From assembly GCF_030811475.1 (NCBI RefSeq), contig NZ_JAUSQV010000001.1:3173001-3237000 (forward strand): 64,000 nt of DNA, in the 5' to 3' direction. This DNA comes from Nakamurella flavida. Its GTDB lineage: Bacteria > Actinomycetota > Actinomycetes > Mycobacteriales > Nakamurellaceae. Shown here piece after piece: positions 46,621 to 55,465 of this stretch (positions within the stretch are counted from its first letter, which is position 1; every line of letters starts with the position of its first letter). Under the pieces are notes generated by a model. It saw nothing but the letters and a program-made list of their open reading frames with translations. It did no database searches and was not told where the DNA came from. The position numbers and the translations under genes are program-made.

Positions 46621-46887
46621 TCAGCCGGTCGGTGCGGGCCGGTACACCCAGCGATGCGTGTCGTCGGAGATCTCCCCGCGGCGGTACTGCACGGTGACGA
46701 CCTTGGCGTCGGTGTGGTTGTCGACCTGCACCATGACGCTCGCCGCCGGCAGACGGGTCTCCGTCGAGTCCGGTGCGACCCGGATCTGCCGGCCGTTCGC
46801 CGGACCACCCTGCACGTCGCAGAGGATCGGTTCGTTGCTCTCCACCGGGTTGTCCCATTCGCTCCCAGTGATCGTGACCGTGGGCAA
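46621..46887 (-). CDS. 88-residue unknown protein
   Basis: Balanced composition and a beta-rich pattern (PTVTITGSEWDNPVESNEPI, then ASVMVQVDNHTDAKVVTVQY and THRWVYRPAP) suggest a real small soluble protein rather than a chance frame. It needs a TTG start at 46887 and has no strong ribosome site. It is 59 bp downstream of the phosphodiesterase gene on the same strand, so it could be a third cistron of that unit. No family recognised. Confidence 0.5.
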   Translation of the reverse strand: MPTVTITGSEWDNPVESNEPILCDVQGGPANGRQIRVAPDSTETRLPAASVMVQVDNHTDAKVVTVQYRRGEISDDTHRWVYRPAPTG

Positions 46888-46946
46888 GCTACAGCCCCGA
46901 GGTGAACGACCACGCCACCCGAACGGACGCAGGACGGGGCCCCGGG

Positions 46947-48263
46947 TCAGTGCTGGGTGACCGAGAACGCGCTGCTGAAAGCGGACCCGTCGTACCCGCC
47001 GGGCGGTGCGGCCAGACCGAACATGGGCCCGACGGTGGGGGCGATGTCCATCGTGCAGACCCGTTGCTCGACCACCCGACCACGGCGGACGGCCGGATGG
47101 CCGCCGGCGACGAGGAACGGGATGGGCTCGGTCGCCGGGTGCCCGTGGTTCCCCGGTATGGGGTTGGACAGGGGCGTCGGGTCGGTGAACCGCCAGCCCG
47201 GCCGGCAGTACGCGACCAGATCACCGGCCCGGGCGCCGAGCCGCAGCTCGGCCGGGGTCCGCACGGACAGCACGCCCGGGTGCGCCGTGACGAGCCGGCG
47301 TATGTCCGCGAGTGCCGCCGGACGGGAGGCCGACGACCCCAACCAGTACAGGAGATCCGCCCCGCCGTTCTGGGCGATCCGGACCCCGGCCTGCAGGTCG
47401 GGGCGGGCCTGCAGGATCTGGTTCACCGAGATGAAGCTGTCGGGCCGCGACCAGTCCATCGAGTGGTCGGCCAGCACCAGCAGCACCGAGCGCTCCCAGC
47501 GCCCGGTCGCCTGCAGGTGGTCGACGAACCGGCCGACCTGGGTGTCGGTGTTCAGCAGGGCCGCCGTGCGCGCCGCCGTCACGGTGGTCCCGGTGACATC
47601 GCTGTGCCCGACCCGGTCGGTGTCCCCGAGGTTGACGAAGACCAGATCCGGATCGACCCCGTCGACCATGGCGAGGAGCGCGTTCGTGGTCGCGACATCC
47701 GGGGCGTGCTCGGTGATCGGCAGGAGCGGGAACGGCTCCCAGCGGGTGGTGGCCCGGGTACCGAAGATGCCGAACAGATCCTTCTTGGACAGCACGGACC
47801 CGGTCGTCCGGCCCGTCGCCGCCACCCGGTCGAGCAGGGTCGGGAACTGCAGGTCGGACGGGCGATCCAGGTCACGGACCACGTTCTCGGCGCGGTCGAA
47901 CACCGCATTGGCCGGGACGCCGGACCGGTCGGGCCGCACCCCGGTCATCATCATGACGTGGTTCGGGATGGTCTCCATGACCGGGAGCGAACGGGCGTTC
48001 GGGAACCAGGTGCCCTCCGTGCGCAGTCGGTGCAACCGGGGGGTGAACACCGGGCCGATCTCGTCGGGCCGGGTGCCGTCGACGACCACCACGTACACCC
48101 GGAGCCCGCCGGCGACCCCGGCCGCGGCGGCCGGGGTCGCGGTGGAGAACAGCACCGCCGCCCCGCCGAGCGCAGCGGCGCGGAAGAAGTTGCGCCGCAG
48201 CGGATCTCGCGGACCGGGTTCGCCGGTTGCGTCGTGTGCGGGTGTCTGCGGGGTCGTCGACAT
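46947..48263 (-). CDS. Secreted type I phosphodiesterase/nucleotide pyrophosphatase family protein
   Basis: 438 residues. A Tat-type signal (LRRNFFRAAALGGAAVLFS near residue 22) precedes an alkaline-phosphatase-superfamily domain: VVVVDGTRPDEIGPVFTPRL with a metal Asp and likely Thr nucleophile, NHVMMMTGVRPDRSGV, NLGDTDRVGHSD and LVLADHSMDW. Members hydrolyse phosphodiesters, which fits scavenging of phosphate outside the cell. The ATG is five bases after the phoD stop, so the pair was an operon. Substrate uncertain. Confidence 0.85.
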   Translation of the reverse strand: MSTTPQTPAHDATGEPGPRDPLRRNFFRAAALGGAAVLFSTATPAAAAGVAGGLRVYVVVVDGTRPDEIGPVFTPRLHRLRTEGTWFPNARSLPVMETIPNHVMMMTGVRPDRSGVPANAVFDRAENVVRDLDRPSDLQFPTLLDRVAATGRTTGSVLSKKDLFGIFGTRATTRWEPFPLLPITEHAPDVATTNALLAMVDGVDPDLVFVNLGDTDRVGHSDVTGTTVTAARTAALLNTDTQVGRFVDHLQATGRWERSVLLVLADHSMDWSRPDSFISVNQILQARPDLQAGVRIAQNGGADLLYWLGSSASRPAALADIRRLVTAHPGVLSVRTPAELRLGARAGDLVAYCRPGWRFTDPTPLSNPIPGNHGHPATEPIPFLVAGGHPAVRRGRVVEQRVCTMDIAPTVGPMFGLAAPPGGYDGSAFSSAFSVTQH

Positions 48264-48267
48264 GTTC

Positions 48268-49884
48268 TCAGCCCTGTCCGGGACGCCGGGCCGGGCGCGG
48301 GTCGTCGCGTCGGGCGCCGAGCTGGGCGACGGGCCCGGTGACCCGGCGGGAACCCTTGAGCGACACGTACGACGTCTCGTACCCGACGGTGGCGTTCGGA
48401 TCGAGGCGGGGGTCGACGGCCAGGCCCTTGTCGCCGTTGCTGCGGATGGAGAAATAGTCGGTCTGCACCCGCTCCGGGGTGACGTCCAGGACGGCGAACC
48501 CGTGTCCGATGCCCTCCAGGAAACGCACCCACGGGTTGACCGTCTGGAACGCGGCGGTGGCGCCCTGGGCGGCGGCCGCCGACCCCAGCGCCTCCTTGAA
48601 ACCGTTGCTGGTCACCGAGGGGCAGACGAACTCCACGCCGACCGAGTTCCGGTCAACCGGGTAGGTCGTGGTGTCCCGAGGTAGGTCGTTGGCCCACGAG
48701 GAGTGGATGTCCCCGGTGAGCACGACCGGGTTCGTGGTCGCCCGTCCCATGGCGGCCAGCAGGGTGGCCTGGTCGGCCTGGTACCCGTCCCACTGGTCGG
48801 CGTTGAACACCTGGCCGGGGAGGACCCCGGTGCGGGGGACGGCGTAGACCTTGGCGAAGACGGTCTGGTTGCCGATGAGATGCCAGCACTTGCGAGACTT
48901 CTCGACCCCGGCGGTCAGCCAGGCCAGCTGGTCCGGTTCGGGCAGATGCCGCTTCGGGTCGGCCAGCGCCGGGTTGACCAGCCCGTTCGCCGTGGTGGGG
49001 ACCTGCTGGCTGCGGTTCTGCCGGGTCTCGATGACCGACAGGTCGGCCAGATCGCCGAAGCTGAAACGTCGGAAGAACTGTCGCCCCCGGTGCGGCTGGG
49101 GCTGGTACTGCTCGGGCAGCCCGGATCGGCATCCACTCGATGTAGGCCTGGAAGGCCCGGGCCCGGCGGGCCAGGAAATCGCCCTCGGCCCGCACCCCGG
49201 CCGGCTCCCCGGGGCCGGTGTACGACGTGTCCGGGTCGTCCTGGGCTTCGTGGTTCTCCGCGCCGGTCGCGTAGGCGTCGTTGGCGATCTCGTGGTCGTC
49301 GAAGATGACGATCCAGGGGTGCCGACGGTGCGCGGCCTGGGCGTCGGGATCGGTCTTGTAGAGCGCGTGGCGCATGCGGTAGTCGGCCAGCGAGACCATC
49401 TCGGTCTCGGGCTTGTGGTCGCGGACGCCGATGAGGCCGGCCGGGCCGTACCGGTCGCCGGAGCCGGCGACCCCGGTCTCGCCCGGGTCGTTGCCGTACT
49501 CGTACACGTAGTCGCCGAGGTGCAGGATCGCATCGAGGTCGTCCCGGGCGGCCAGGCCCCGGTAGGCGGTGAAGAAGCCGCCGGTGTAGTTGCTGCAGGA
49601 CACGAAGGCCAGCCGGAGTGCGTGGGTCACCCCCGCCTCGTCCGGCGCGGTCTGCGTCCGTCCCACCGGAGAGGTGGCCCCGCAACCGGAGAACCGGAAG
49701 AAGTACCGGGTGTAGGGGGTGAGCCTGTCGACCACGACCTTGACGGTGTGGTCCCGGGCGGCGCTGGTGGGTGTCGTGCCCCGCCGCAGCACGGTGGTGT
49801 CATCGCGGCGAGGGAGAAGGCAGCGGCGGTGGCGGCCCCGCCCTTGAGCAGAGTGCGGCGGGGGATGCCGGCCTGGGGGTTCAT
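48268..49884 (-). pseudogene. phoD: Alkaline phosphatase D, interrupted (internal deletion and frameshift)
   Basis: PhoD is a secreted Fe/Ca phosphodiesterase-phosphatase. Pieces of one gene are spread over three frames. Frame 1 holds a Tat signal (PRRTLLKGGAATAAAFSLAA, ATG at 49884). Near 49797-49803 the reading moves to a second frame that starts at RRGTTPTSAARDHTVKV. About 50-60 residues expected in between, including the LGVASGDPLSDSVVLWTR-type segment of B. subtilis PhoD, are missing. Near 49120-49122 a run of three C shifts to a third frame (after QAYIEWMPIR). Catalytic motifs HLGDYVYEYG, FDDHEIANDAY and LTGDIHSSWAND are intact on either side. Confidence 0.8.
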
Positions 49885-50157
49885 CGGGCAAGCCTGCCCA
49901 GCACACACATCCGGATGACCACCACTGGGTGAACCCCCGGCGGCGGCGTCACCAAGGATGCCCCGCATCGTCCTGGCGGGTCCCTCCGACGGGGCACAGG
50001 CTCGACGCGGTTGGCGTTCGACGGGGAACGACCAAGGCTCGGGAGCAGTGTCCTGCCCGGCTCACCGGGACAAAACGCAACCCCTGGTTAATGTCCGACC
50101 ACCGCGCGTCACCAGATCCACGGGTTCACCCTGGACGCGGCTGACGATCGAGCGGCA
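49885..50157. other. Divergent intergenic region between phoD and the GAF/PP2C gene
   Basis: 273 bp. GGTGAAC at 49928-49934 and GTTCACC at 50124-50130 are single PHO-type half-sites without a tandem partner. The AT-richest patch is GGTTAATGT near 50086. No ORF of note. Confidence 0.35.
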
Positions 50158-51378
50158 ATGCCGACAGCGGGGTGGACGATGGTCAACGCATCTCCGACGA
50201 GCGCGCCAGGAACAGACGCCGAAGCCGAGATCGTCCGGCTCCAGGCTCTCCGCGAACTGCGCCTGATCGACGCCGCCCCGCAGGAGCGCCTGGAGCGGAT
50301 CACCCGCATGGCGTCCACGGTGTTCGGCATGCCGATGGCGGCGGTGTCCCTGGTCGGTGCCGACCGGCAGTTCGCGGTGTCCCAGCGGGGCCCCGCCGAC
50401 CTCAACGTCACCCGCGAGGAATCGTTCTGCGCGCACACCATGCAGCAGGAGGACGCGATGGTGATCGAGGATGCATTGGCCGACACCCGGTTCGAGCACA
50501 ACTCTCTGGTCACCGGGGACCCCCACCTGCGGTTCTACGCCGGCTACCCGCTGACCGTCGGTACCGGACAACGAGTCGGTGCGCTGTGCGTCCTGGACAC
50601 CACACCGCGCACCTTCTCTCCGCAGCAGGCCGCGCTGCTGCAGGAGATGGCCCACTGGGTGGAACGCGAACTGGCCGCGGTCGAGGATCACGACCTCGCC
50701 ACCGCCACCCAACGAGCCGCCGGTCCGGCCGAGGCCCCCTGGCTGCCCGGTTACGACAACGGCGTGCTCAGTGTCCCGTCGGTGGGCCTGCGCGGCGACT
50801 TCGTCCACTGGCGGTCGCTCCCGGGAACCCTGGAGATCACCCTGGGCGATCTGATGGCCACCGGTTCGGCGGCCGGGTTGAACGCCGCCATGATCGGCGC
50901 CACGGTGGCCGCCCTGAGCCTTCGGGGAGAACTCGCCGACCTGGTCGGCGACACCACTGTCCTGGTCGAGGACCAGCTCGAGCGCACCGGGTCCTACGCA
51001 ACCGTCTTCCACGGCCGGATCCACCGCGACGGCCAGATCTCCTTCGTCGATGCCGGTCTCGGCACGGCACTGATCGTGCGAGCCGCCGGCGGCCACGAAC
51101 ACCTGGGGACCCCGGACCTGCCGCTGGGAGTGCTGCCCGGTTCGACCGCACGGATCCGCACTGCCCATCTGGACCCGGGGGACACGTTGCTGGTGTTCAC
51201 CGACGGGGTGCTGCAGCTCTGGGACGGATCGATGGGGCACCTCGCCGAACTGGCCGACCTCTTCCGCGGCTCGGACACCATCGCCGGTGCTCTGGCCGAG
51301 GTGGAACTGATGGGCCGGGACCGGGCACCCGGGAAGGCCCTCACCGTCTTGGCCACGCGGCGCCTCCCGGCCGCTTGA
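50158..51378 (+). CDS. GAF sensor with PP2C/SpoIIE-like phosphatase domain
   Basis: 406 residues. A GAF domain occupies about residues 35-175 (FCAHTMQQEDAMVIEDALAD, then YPLTVGTGQRVGALCVLD). The C-terminal about 200 residues resemble SpoIIE/RsbU phosphatases: RGDFVHW, GDLMATGSAAGLNAA, LVFTDGVLQLWDG. The second Asp of the usual GDFYD is replaced and the final DD pair is not seen (RDRAPGKALTVLATRR), so the enzyme may be weak or inactive. Such proteins control anti-sigma antagonists. ATG at 50158 or 50179 may be the start. Adjacent ANTAR/GAF regulator suggests a signalling module. Confidence 0.8.
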   Translation: MPTAGWTMVNASPTSAPGTDAEAEIVRLQALRELRLIDAAPQERLERITRMASTVFGMPMAAVSLVGADRQFAVSQRGPADLNVTREESFCAHTMQQEDAMVIEDALADTRFEHNSLVTGDPHLRFYAGYPLTVGTGQRVGALCVLDTTPRTFSPQQAALLQEMAHWVERELAAVEDHDLATATQRAAGPAEAPWLPGYDNGVLSVPSVGLRGDFVHWRSLPGTLEITLGDLMATGSAAGLNAAMIGATVAALSLRGELADLVGDTTVLVEDQLERTGSYATVFHGRIHRDGQISFVDAGLGTALIVRAAGGHEHLGTPDLPLGVLPGSTARIRTAHLDPGDTLLVFTDGVLQLWDGSMGHLAELADLFRGSDTIAGALAEVELMGRDRAPGKALTVLATRRLPAA

Positions 51379-51475
51379 CCGGTTGACGGCCGGTGACCCG
51401 CTCACCCGGTGACCGGGGTGGGTCTCGGACCCGGAGACATGACCGTCCTCCGCGGGATGATCGGGCAGGACCTGC

Positions 51476-52045
51476 TCACGCCCGGGCCGGTCGCACGGGC
51501 CGGTCCACCCGGTAGATGTAGTGGAGCGGGTCGTCCACCGGGTTGTCCGGTTCCATGGCTCCCTCGGCAATCCGCCGCAGGCCCGCCTTCTCCAGCGCCC
51601 GCCACGACGCGACATTCGCGGCCACCACAGCCACGAGCACGGCGGAGGCGGCGGGGTGGTCGTCCCAGGTGCGCTCGACGGCCATCGCGATGATCCGCGG
51701 CCCGAGTCCACGACCCCGCAGCGACGGATCGCCGATGAGGTAGTCGAGCTCGACGGCCCCGTCCGGCACGTCGACGATCGCCGCGAACTCGGCGACTTCT
51801 CCCGGGTAGTCGCTGATCACCGAGCGCTGCAGCAGCCCGACAGCGAGTCCGTCGAGCGACACGACGAGGTCCTCGCCGGGCTCCTCACCCCGCACGCTCC
51901 CGCCGAAGTCCCGCTCCACGGCTTCCGCGGTGTACTCGTGGTTCCACCACCGCGCCACCTGCGGATCGCGCAGCCAGCCGGCCAGCAGCGGAAGGTCGGC
52001 AGCGGTCAGCGGTTGCCAGGTGATGGAACCCGCTGTCGTGCCCAC
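51476..52045 (-). CDS. GNAT acetyltransferase, AAC(6')-like
   Basis: 189 residues. The layout (ADLPLLAGWLRDPQVARWW, then ELDYLIGDPSLRGRGLGPRI and VVAANVASWRALEKAGLRRI) resembles the aminoglycoside 6'-N-acetyltransferase and siderophore-acetyltransferase GNAT subfamily. The substrate cannot be predicted: many such chromosomal homologues do not confer resistance. GTG start preceded by TACGAT and six bases with no ribosome site, so it is likely leaderless. Confidence 0.8.
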   Translation of the reverse strand: MGTTAGSITWQPLTAADLPLLAGWLRDPQVARWWNHEYTAEAVERDFGGSVRGEEPGEDLVVSLDGLAVGLLQRSVISDYPGEVAEFAAIVDVPDGAVELDYLIGDPSLRGRGLGPRIIAMAVERTWDDHPAASAVLVAVVAANVASWRALEKAGLRRIAEGAMEPDNPVDDPLHYIYRVDRPVRPARA

Positions 52046-52051
52046 TCGGGC

Positions 52052-52057
52052 ATCGTA
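52052..52057 (-). promoter_or_regulatory. Leaderless -10 of the AAC(6')-like gene
   Basis: Minus strand TACGAT, then GCCCGA, then GTG at 52045. Confidence 0.55.
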
Positions 52058-52271
52058 GGGAACCAGGTGTGTCGCAAGCCGAGACCCTGGTCGGTGTGCG
52101 GGCAGGTGACGGAGCTCGGTGCCGCCCTGCCGAGAGCGGCACGTCCTCGGGTCACCTCGCTCTGCCCGAGGTGGGTGGGCGAGGACAACCAGCACGACCC
52201 CGGACGCCGGCCCGGACCGAGGGGGACCTGCAGCGCCGTTCCGCAGCCGGCAGACACCCGACCGGCGCCGC

Positions 52272-52973
52272 TCAGGGCAGCAGATCCCCGACGGGAACGG
52301 TGCCGGCCACCACGGCGTCGGCCAGTTGCTCCAGGGTGAGATCGGCGGCGAAGGCGTGCGCCCGGAGTGCGGCCAGGGCGTCGGGGAAGGAGATGCTGCG
52401 GGCCTGGGTCAGCATGCCCATGGCGATGTTGACCAGGTGCCGACCTCCGGCGTCCCCGGTGGTCACCTCGTTCTCGATCGTCCGGACGTGCCGGGGGTCG
52501 CTGAGGGCGGCGCTGACCTGCTCGGCGACGAGCACGGCATCACCCACCGGGACGGTGAGACACCCGGCGGGGCCGGTGAAGTAGACGTCCATCGTCCCGA
52601 CGCCGGCGACGGGGGCGGAGAAGATGGACCGGAAGGGCGTCTCGATCAGCAGTCGCCCGGCGAAGATCGGCCAGGTGTGCGTCATCACCGCTTCGGTGGC
52701 CATGATCGGGTCCGCGGTGGTCTCGGCCTCCAGGCAGGGTCCCTCACCGGTGGTGAACTGCAGGCGTTCGGCCAGGGCGGCGGGCTCGCTGCTGGACCCC
52801 AGGGGGACCCGGAGCCCGTCCCCGGAGGACAGGCTGAGGCCGGCGCCATCGGAGTGCAGGACGGCCGCGATGGCCCAGGACAGCCGGGTGGCGAGCAGGG
52901 CCGGATCGCCCCACTGCGGGTGGCGGTCGATCGCCGAGTCGGCGGCAGCCCGGAACGCATCGACGACATCCAT
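52272..52973 (-). CDS. GAF and ANTAR domain regulator
   Basis: 233 residues. A GAF-type sensor domain (residues about 25-165) is followed by a C-terminal ANTAR-like helical domain (NIAMGMLTQARSISFPDALA, then LRAHAFAADLTLEQLADAVV). ANTAR proteins bind RNA stem-loops and prevent termination in response to a signal. Here the ANTAR shows the characteristic A-x-G-x-L (AMGML) run but no long coiled coil. Targets unknown. It diverges from the ABC operon and lies close to the GAF/PP2C gene. Confidence 0.82.
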   Translation of the reverse strand: MDVVDAFRAAADSAIDRHPQWGDPALLATRLSWAIAAVLHSDGAGLSLSSGDGLRVPLGSSSEPAALAERLQFTTGEGPCLEAETTADPIMATEAVMTHTWPIFAGRLLIETPFRSIFSAPVAGVGTMDVYFTGPAGCLTVPVGDAVLVAEQVSAALSDPRHVRTIENEVTTGDAGGRHLVNIAMGMLTQARSISFPDALAALRAHAFAADLTLEQLADAVVAGTVPVGDLLP

Positions 52974-53278
52974 CAGACCACTTCGATCCCTGTCGCAGGG
53001 TCGACCCGGCGGGGCGTGGTCCTGGGAGAATTTACTCCTCTGAACGGTACACCTCCGCGGCGCCACCCATCCGGTTCTCGAGAAAGCCTGTGCGACGGGG
53101 AGTTCGAACCCGCCGTGGCGGTGACGTCTCTGTGGGGGAAATCGCGCCCCACCGATTCGGCCATCGTCCGGCGGAGCCAGCGGTTCACCTGCCGTCCAGA
53201 CGTGGTCCCACGGACGGTCACCGCCGCGGCATCCGGATGGCGGAACGTGCCGGGAATGTTCACTCCGGAGTGCTCCTG
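52974..53278. other. Divergent region between the ANTAR gene and the ABC operon
   Basis: 305 bp. GTTCACCTGCC at 53183-53193 matches one half of a PHO box; the next 11-mer GTCCAGACGTG matches only four of the seven key positions. No -10 at the PHO-promoter spacing was found. No ORF was recognised. Confidence 0.4.
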
Positions 53279-54532
53279 ATGTCCCGTTCCCGTCGCACCC
53301 CGTACGGGGTCGCCGCCCTCGCCGCCGCGAGCGCCCTGCTGCTGACCGCCTGTGGGTCCTCGACCACCGGGTCCGCGGCGGCCACCTCGGCGGCCACCTC
53401 CGCGGCCGCGTCGTCGATGGCCGCCACCACCTCGGCCGCGTCCGGCTCGGCCGGCTCGAGCTCGACCACCGCCTCCGGCAGCGGCTCCGCCGCGTCGGGT
53501 GACGCCGCCACCGCCACGTCGGTCGCCGATTTCGGCGGCATGGACGGGCTGGTCGCCGCGGCCACCGCCGAGGGCGCGTTGAACGTCATCGCGCTGCCGC
53601 CGGACTGGGCCAACTACGGCGAGATCATCCAACTGTTCCAGGACACCTACCCCGGGATCACCGTCGAGTCGCAGCAGCCCGACGCCTCCTCCGCCCAGGA
53701 GATCCAGGCGGCGCAGGCCAACCAGGGCACCGACAAGGCCCCCGACGTCTTCGACCTCGGCCCGGCCGTCGCCGCCGAGAACGTCGCCTCGTTCGCCCCG
53801 TACAAGGTGGCCACGTTCGACTCCATCCCCGAGGGCAACAAGGACCCCGACGGCAAGTGGGTCAACGACTACACCGGCCTGATGACGGTCGGGTACAACG
53901 CCACCAAGTACGGCGAGATCACCTCGCTGGATCAGCTGTCCGATCCGAAGTTCGCCGATGCGGTGGCCCTGAACGGCAACCCGACGGAGGCGGGCGCCGC
54001 GTTCAACGGTGTCGTCATGGCCGCGTTGGCCTCGGGCGGCAGCGCCGACGACATCAGCGCGGGCGTGTCCTGGTTCAGCAAGCTCAAGGAGTCCGGCTCG
54101 TTCCTGCCGCTGGATCCCACCCCGGCCACCGTGCTCTCCGGGCAGACCGGCGTCGTCTTCGACTGGTCGTACAACCAGCTCGGGTACACCAAGGCGCTGG
54201 CCGACGAGGACATCGAGTGGAAGACATTCATCCCCTCCGGTGCCGCGCTCGGTTCGTACTACGTGCAGGCCATCAATGCCGACGCCCCGCACCCGGCCGC
54301 AGCCCGGCTGTGGCAGGAGTTCCTGTACTCGCCCGCGGCGCAGAACCTCTGGGTCAAGGGCGGCGCCAAGCCCGTCCTGTACGACACCATGGTCGCCGAC
54401 GGCACTCTCGACCAGTCGGTCGCGGCGAACCTGCCGACCGCCGACGGTGAGCTGACCACGTTGACCCCGGCCCAGACCACCGCGGCGAACGACGTGCTGA
54501 CGGCCCAGTGGGCCACCGCGATGGGGAGCTGA
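53279..54532 (+). CDS. ABC transporter substrate-binding lipoprotein (substrate unknown)
   Basis: 417 residues. Lipobox LLLTACGS near residue 22, then a long Ser/Ala/Thr linker (about residues 25-80) like that of PstS. The mature part is a periplasmic-binding-protein type II domain (VIALPPDWANYGEIIQLFQD near residue 98; PDASSAQEIQAAQA; AAARLWQEFLYSPAAQNLW) of the family that includes spermidine/putrescine, iron(III) and 2-aminoethylphosphonate binders. It starts a four-gene importer. The phosphate context favours an organophosphorus substrate, but that is inference. Confidence 0.85.
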   Translation: MSRSRRTPYGVAALAAASALLLTACGSSTTGSAAATSAATSAAASSMAATTSAASGSAGSSSTTASGSGSAASGDAATATSVADFGGMDGLVAAATAEGALNVIALPPDWANYGEIIQLFQDTYPGITVESQQPDASSAQEIQAAQANQGTDKAPDVFDLGPAVAAENVASFAPYKVATFDSIPEGNKDPDGKWVNDYTGLMTVGYNATKYGEITSLDQLSDPKFADAVALNGNPTEAGAAFNGVVMAALASGGSADDISAGVSWFSKLKESGSFLPLDPTPATVLSGQTGVVFDWSYNQLGYTKALADEDIEWKTFIPSGAALGSYYVQAINADAPHPAAARLWQEFLYSPAAQNLWVKGGAKPVLYDTMVADGTLDQSVAANLPTADGELTTLTPAQTTAANDVLTAQWATAMGS

Positions 54533-54544
54533 TCCCCCTCCGTC

Positions 54545-55465
54545 ATGGATGTCGCGACCCCTGTCCCCGCCGGCGGCCTCGCACCGCTCGGTGTCGCGTC
54601 GACCGACCCGGCTCCCCCCGTGCGGGGGAGCCGGGTCCGGGCCGGCGCGCTGCTGCCCACGGTGCCGTTCTTCGCCTACCTGGCCCTGTTCCTCCTGCTG
54701 CCCACGGTTCTCGTCGCCGTCGGCGCCTTCCGGGGACCGGACGGGTTCACCCTGGCCAACTTCCGCGAGATGGGTTCCGCGTCGGTCCGTGACGCGTTCG
54801 TGCAGTCCATCGCGTTGTCGGCGATCACCGCCGTCATCGGCGCGGTGGTCGGCGGCGTCGTGGCCGTGGTGCTGGCCGCCGGGGCCGACGGGGTGCTGCG
54901 CCGGGTCGTGGTCGCCGCCTGCTCGGTGCTGGCCCAGTTCGGCGGGGTGATGCTGGCCTTCGCCTTCATCGCCACCGTCGGCACCACCGGGCTCGTCACC
55001 ACCCTGTTGGCCGACGTCGGCGTCGCCTCCACCGGGGGATGGCTGTACGAGTTCCCCGGCCTGGTGCTGGTCTACACGTACTTCCAGATCCCCCTCATGG
55101 TCATCGTCTTCCTGCCCGCGGCGCAGGGCCTGCGCCCGCAGTGGCGGGAGGCCACCGAGAGTCTCGGCGGCACGGGATGGGTGTTCTGGCGTCGGGTCGG
55201 CGGCCCGCTGCTGGCGCCGGCGTTCCTCGGGTCGGCGCTGCTGCTGTTCGCCAACGCCTTCTCGGCCTACGCCACGGCGGCCGCCCTCATCACGCAGTAC
55301 AACACCCTGGTGCCGCTGCAGATCCGCGGCGCCCTGATCAGCGACGTCAACCTCGGTCAGGGCAATCTGGCCAGTGCCCTGGCCCTGGGCATGGTCGTCG
55401 TGGTCGCCGTCGTCATGGCCGGGTATGCCTGGTTGGGCCGGCGCAGCGCGCGGTGGTTGCGATGA
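54545..55465 (+). CDS. ABC transporter permease, first subunit
   Basis: 306 residues with six hydrophobic segments and the inner-membrane EAA loop WREATESLGGTGWVFWRRVG near residue 200. It resembles PotB/PhnU-type permeases. The ATG follows GGGGAG, 12 bp after the binding-protein gene. Its stop overlaps the next gene (ATGA). Confidence 0.9.
   Translation: MDVATPVPAGGLAPLGVASTDPAPPVRGSRVRAGALLPTVPFFAYLALFLLLPTVLVAVGAFRGPDGFTLANFREMGSASVRDAFVQSIALSAITAVIGAVVGGVVAVVLAAGADGVLRRVVVAACSVLAQFGGVMLAFAFIATVGTTGLVTTLLADVGVASTGGWLYEFPGLVLVYTYFQIPLMVIVFLPAAQGLRPQWREATESLGGTGWVFWRRVGGPLLAPAFLGSALLLFANAFSAYATAAALITQYNTLVPLQIRGALISDVNLGQGNLASALALGMVVVVAVVMAGYAWLGRRSARWLR

Noticed and set aside
48653-49906. 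Treating the pieces of phoD as two separate genes
   Set aside because: The two frames carry consecutive parts of one PhoD fold with no start signals at the second; a single damaged gene is the simpler reading.
53183-53204. A full PHO box before the ABC operon
   Set aside because: The first 11-mer fits but the second matches only four of seven key positions, so it is listed only as a half-site.
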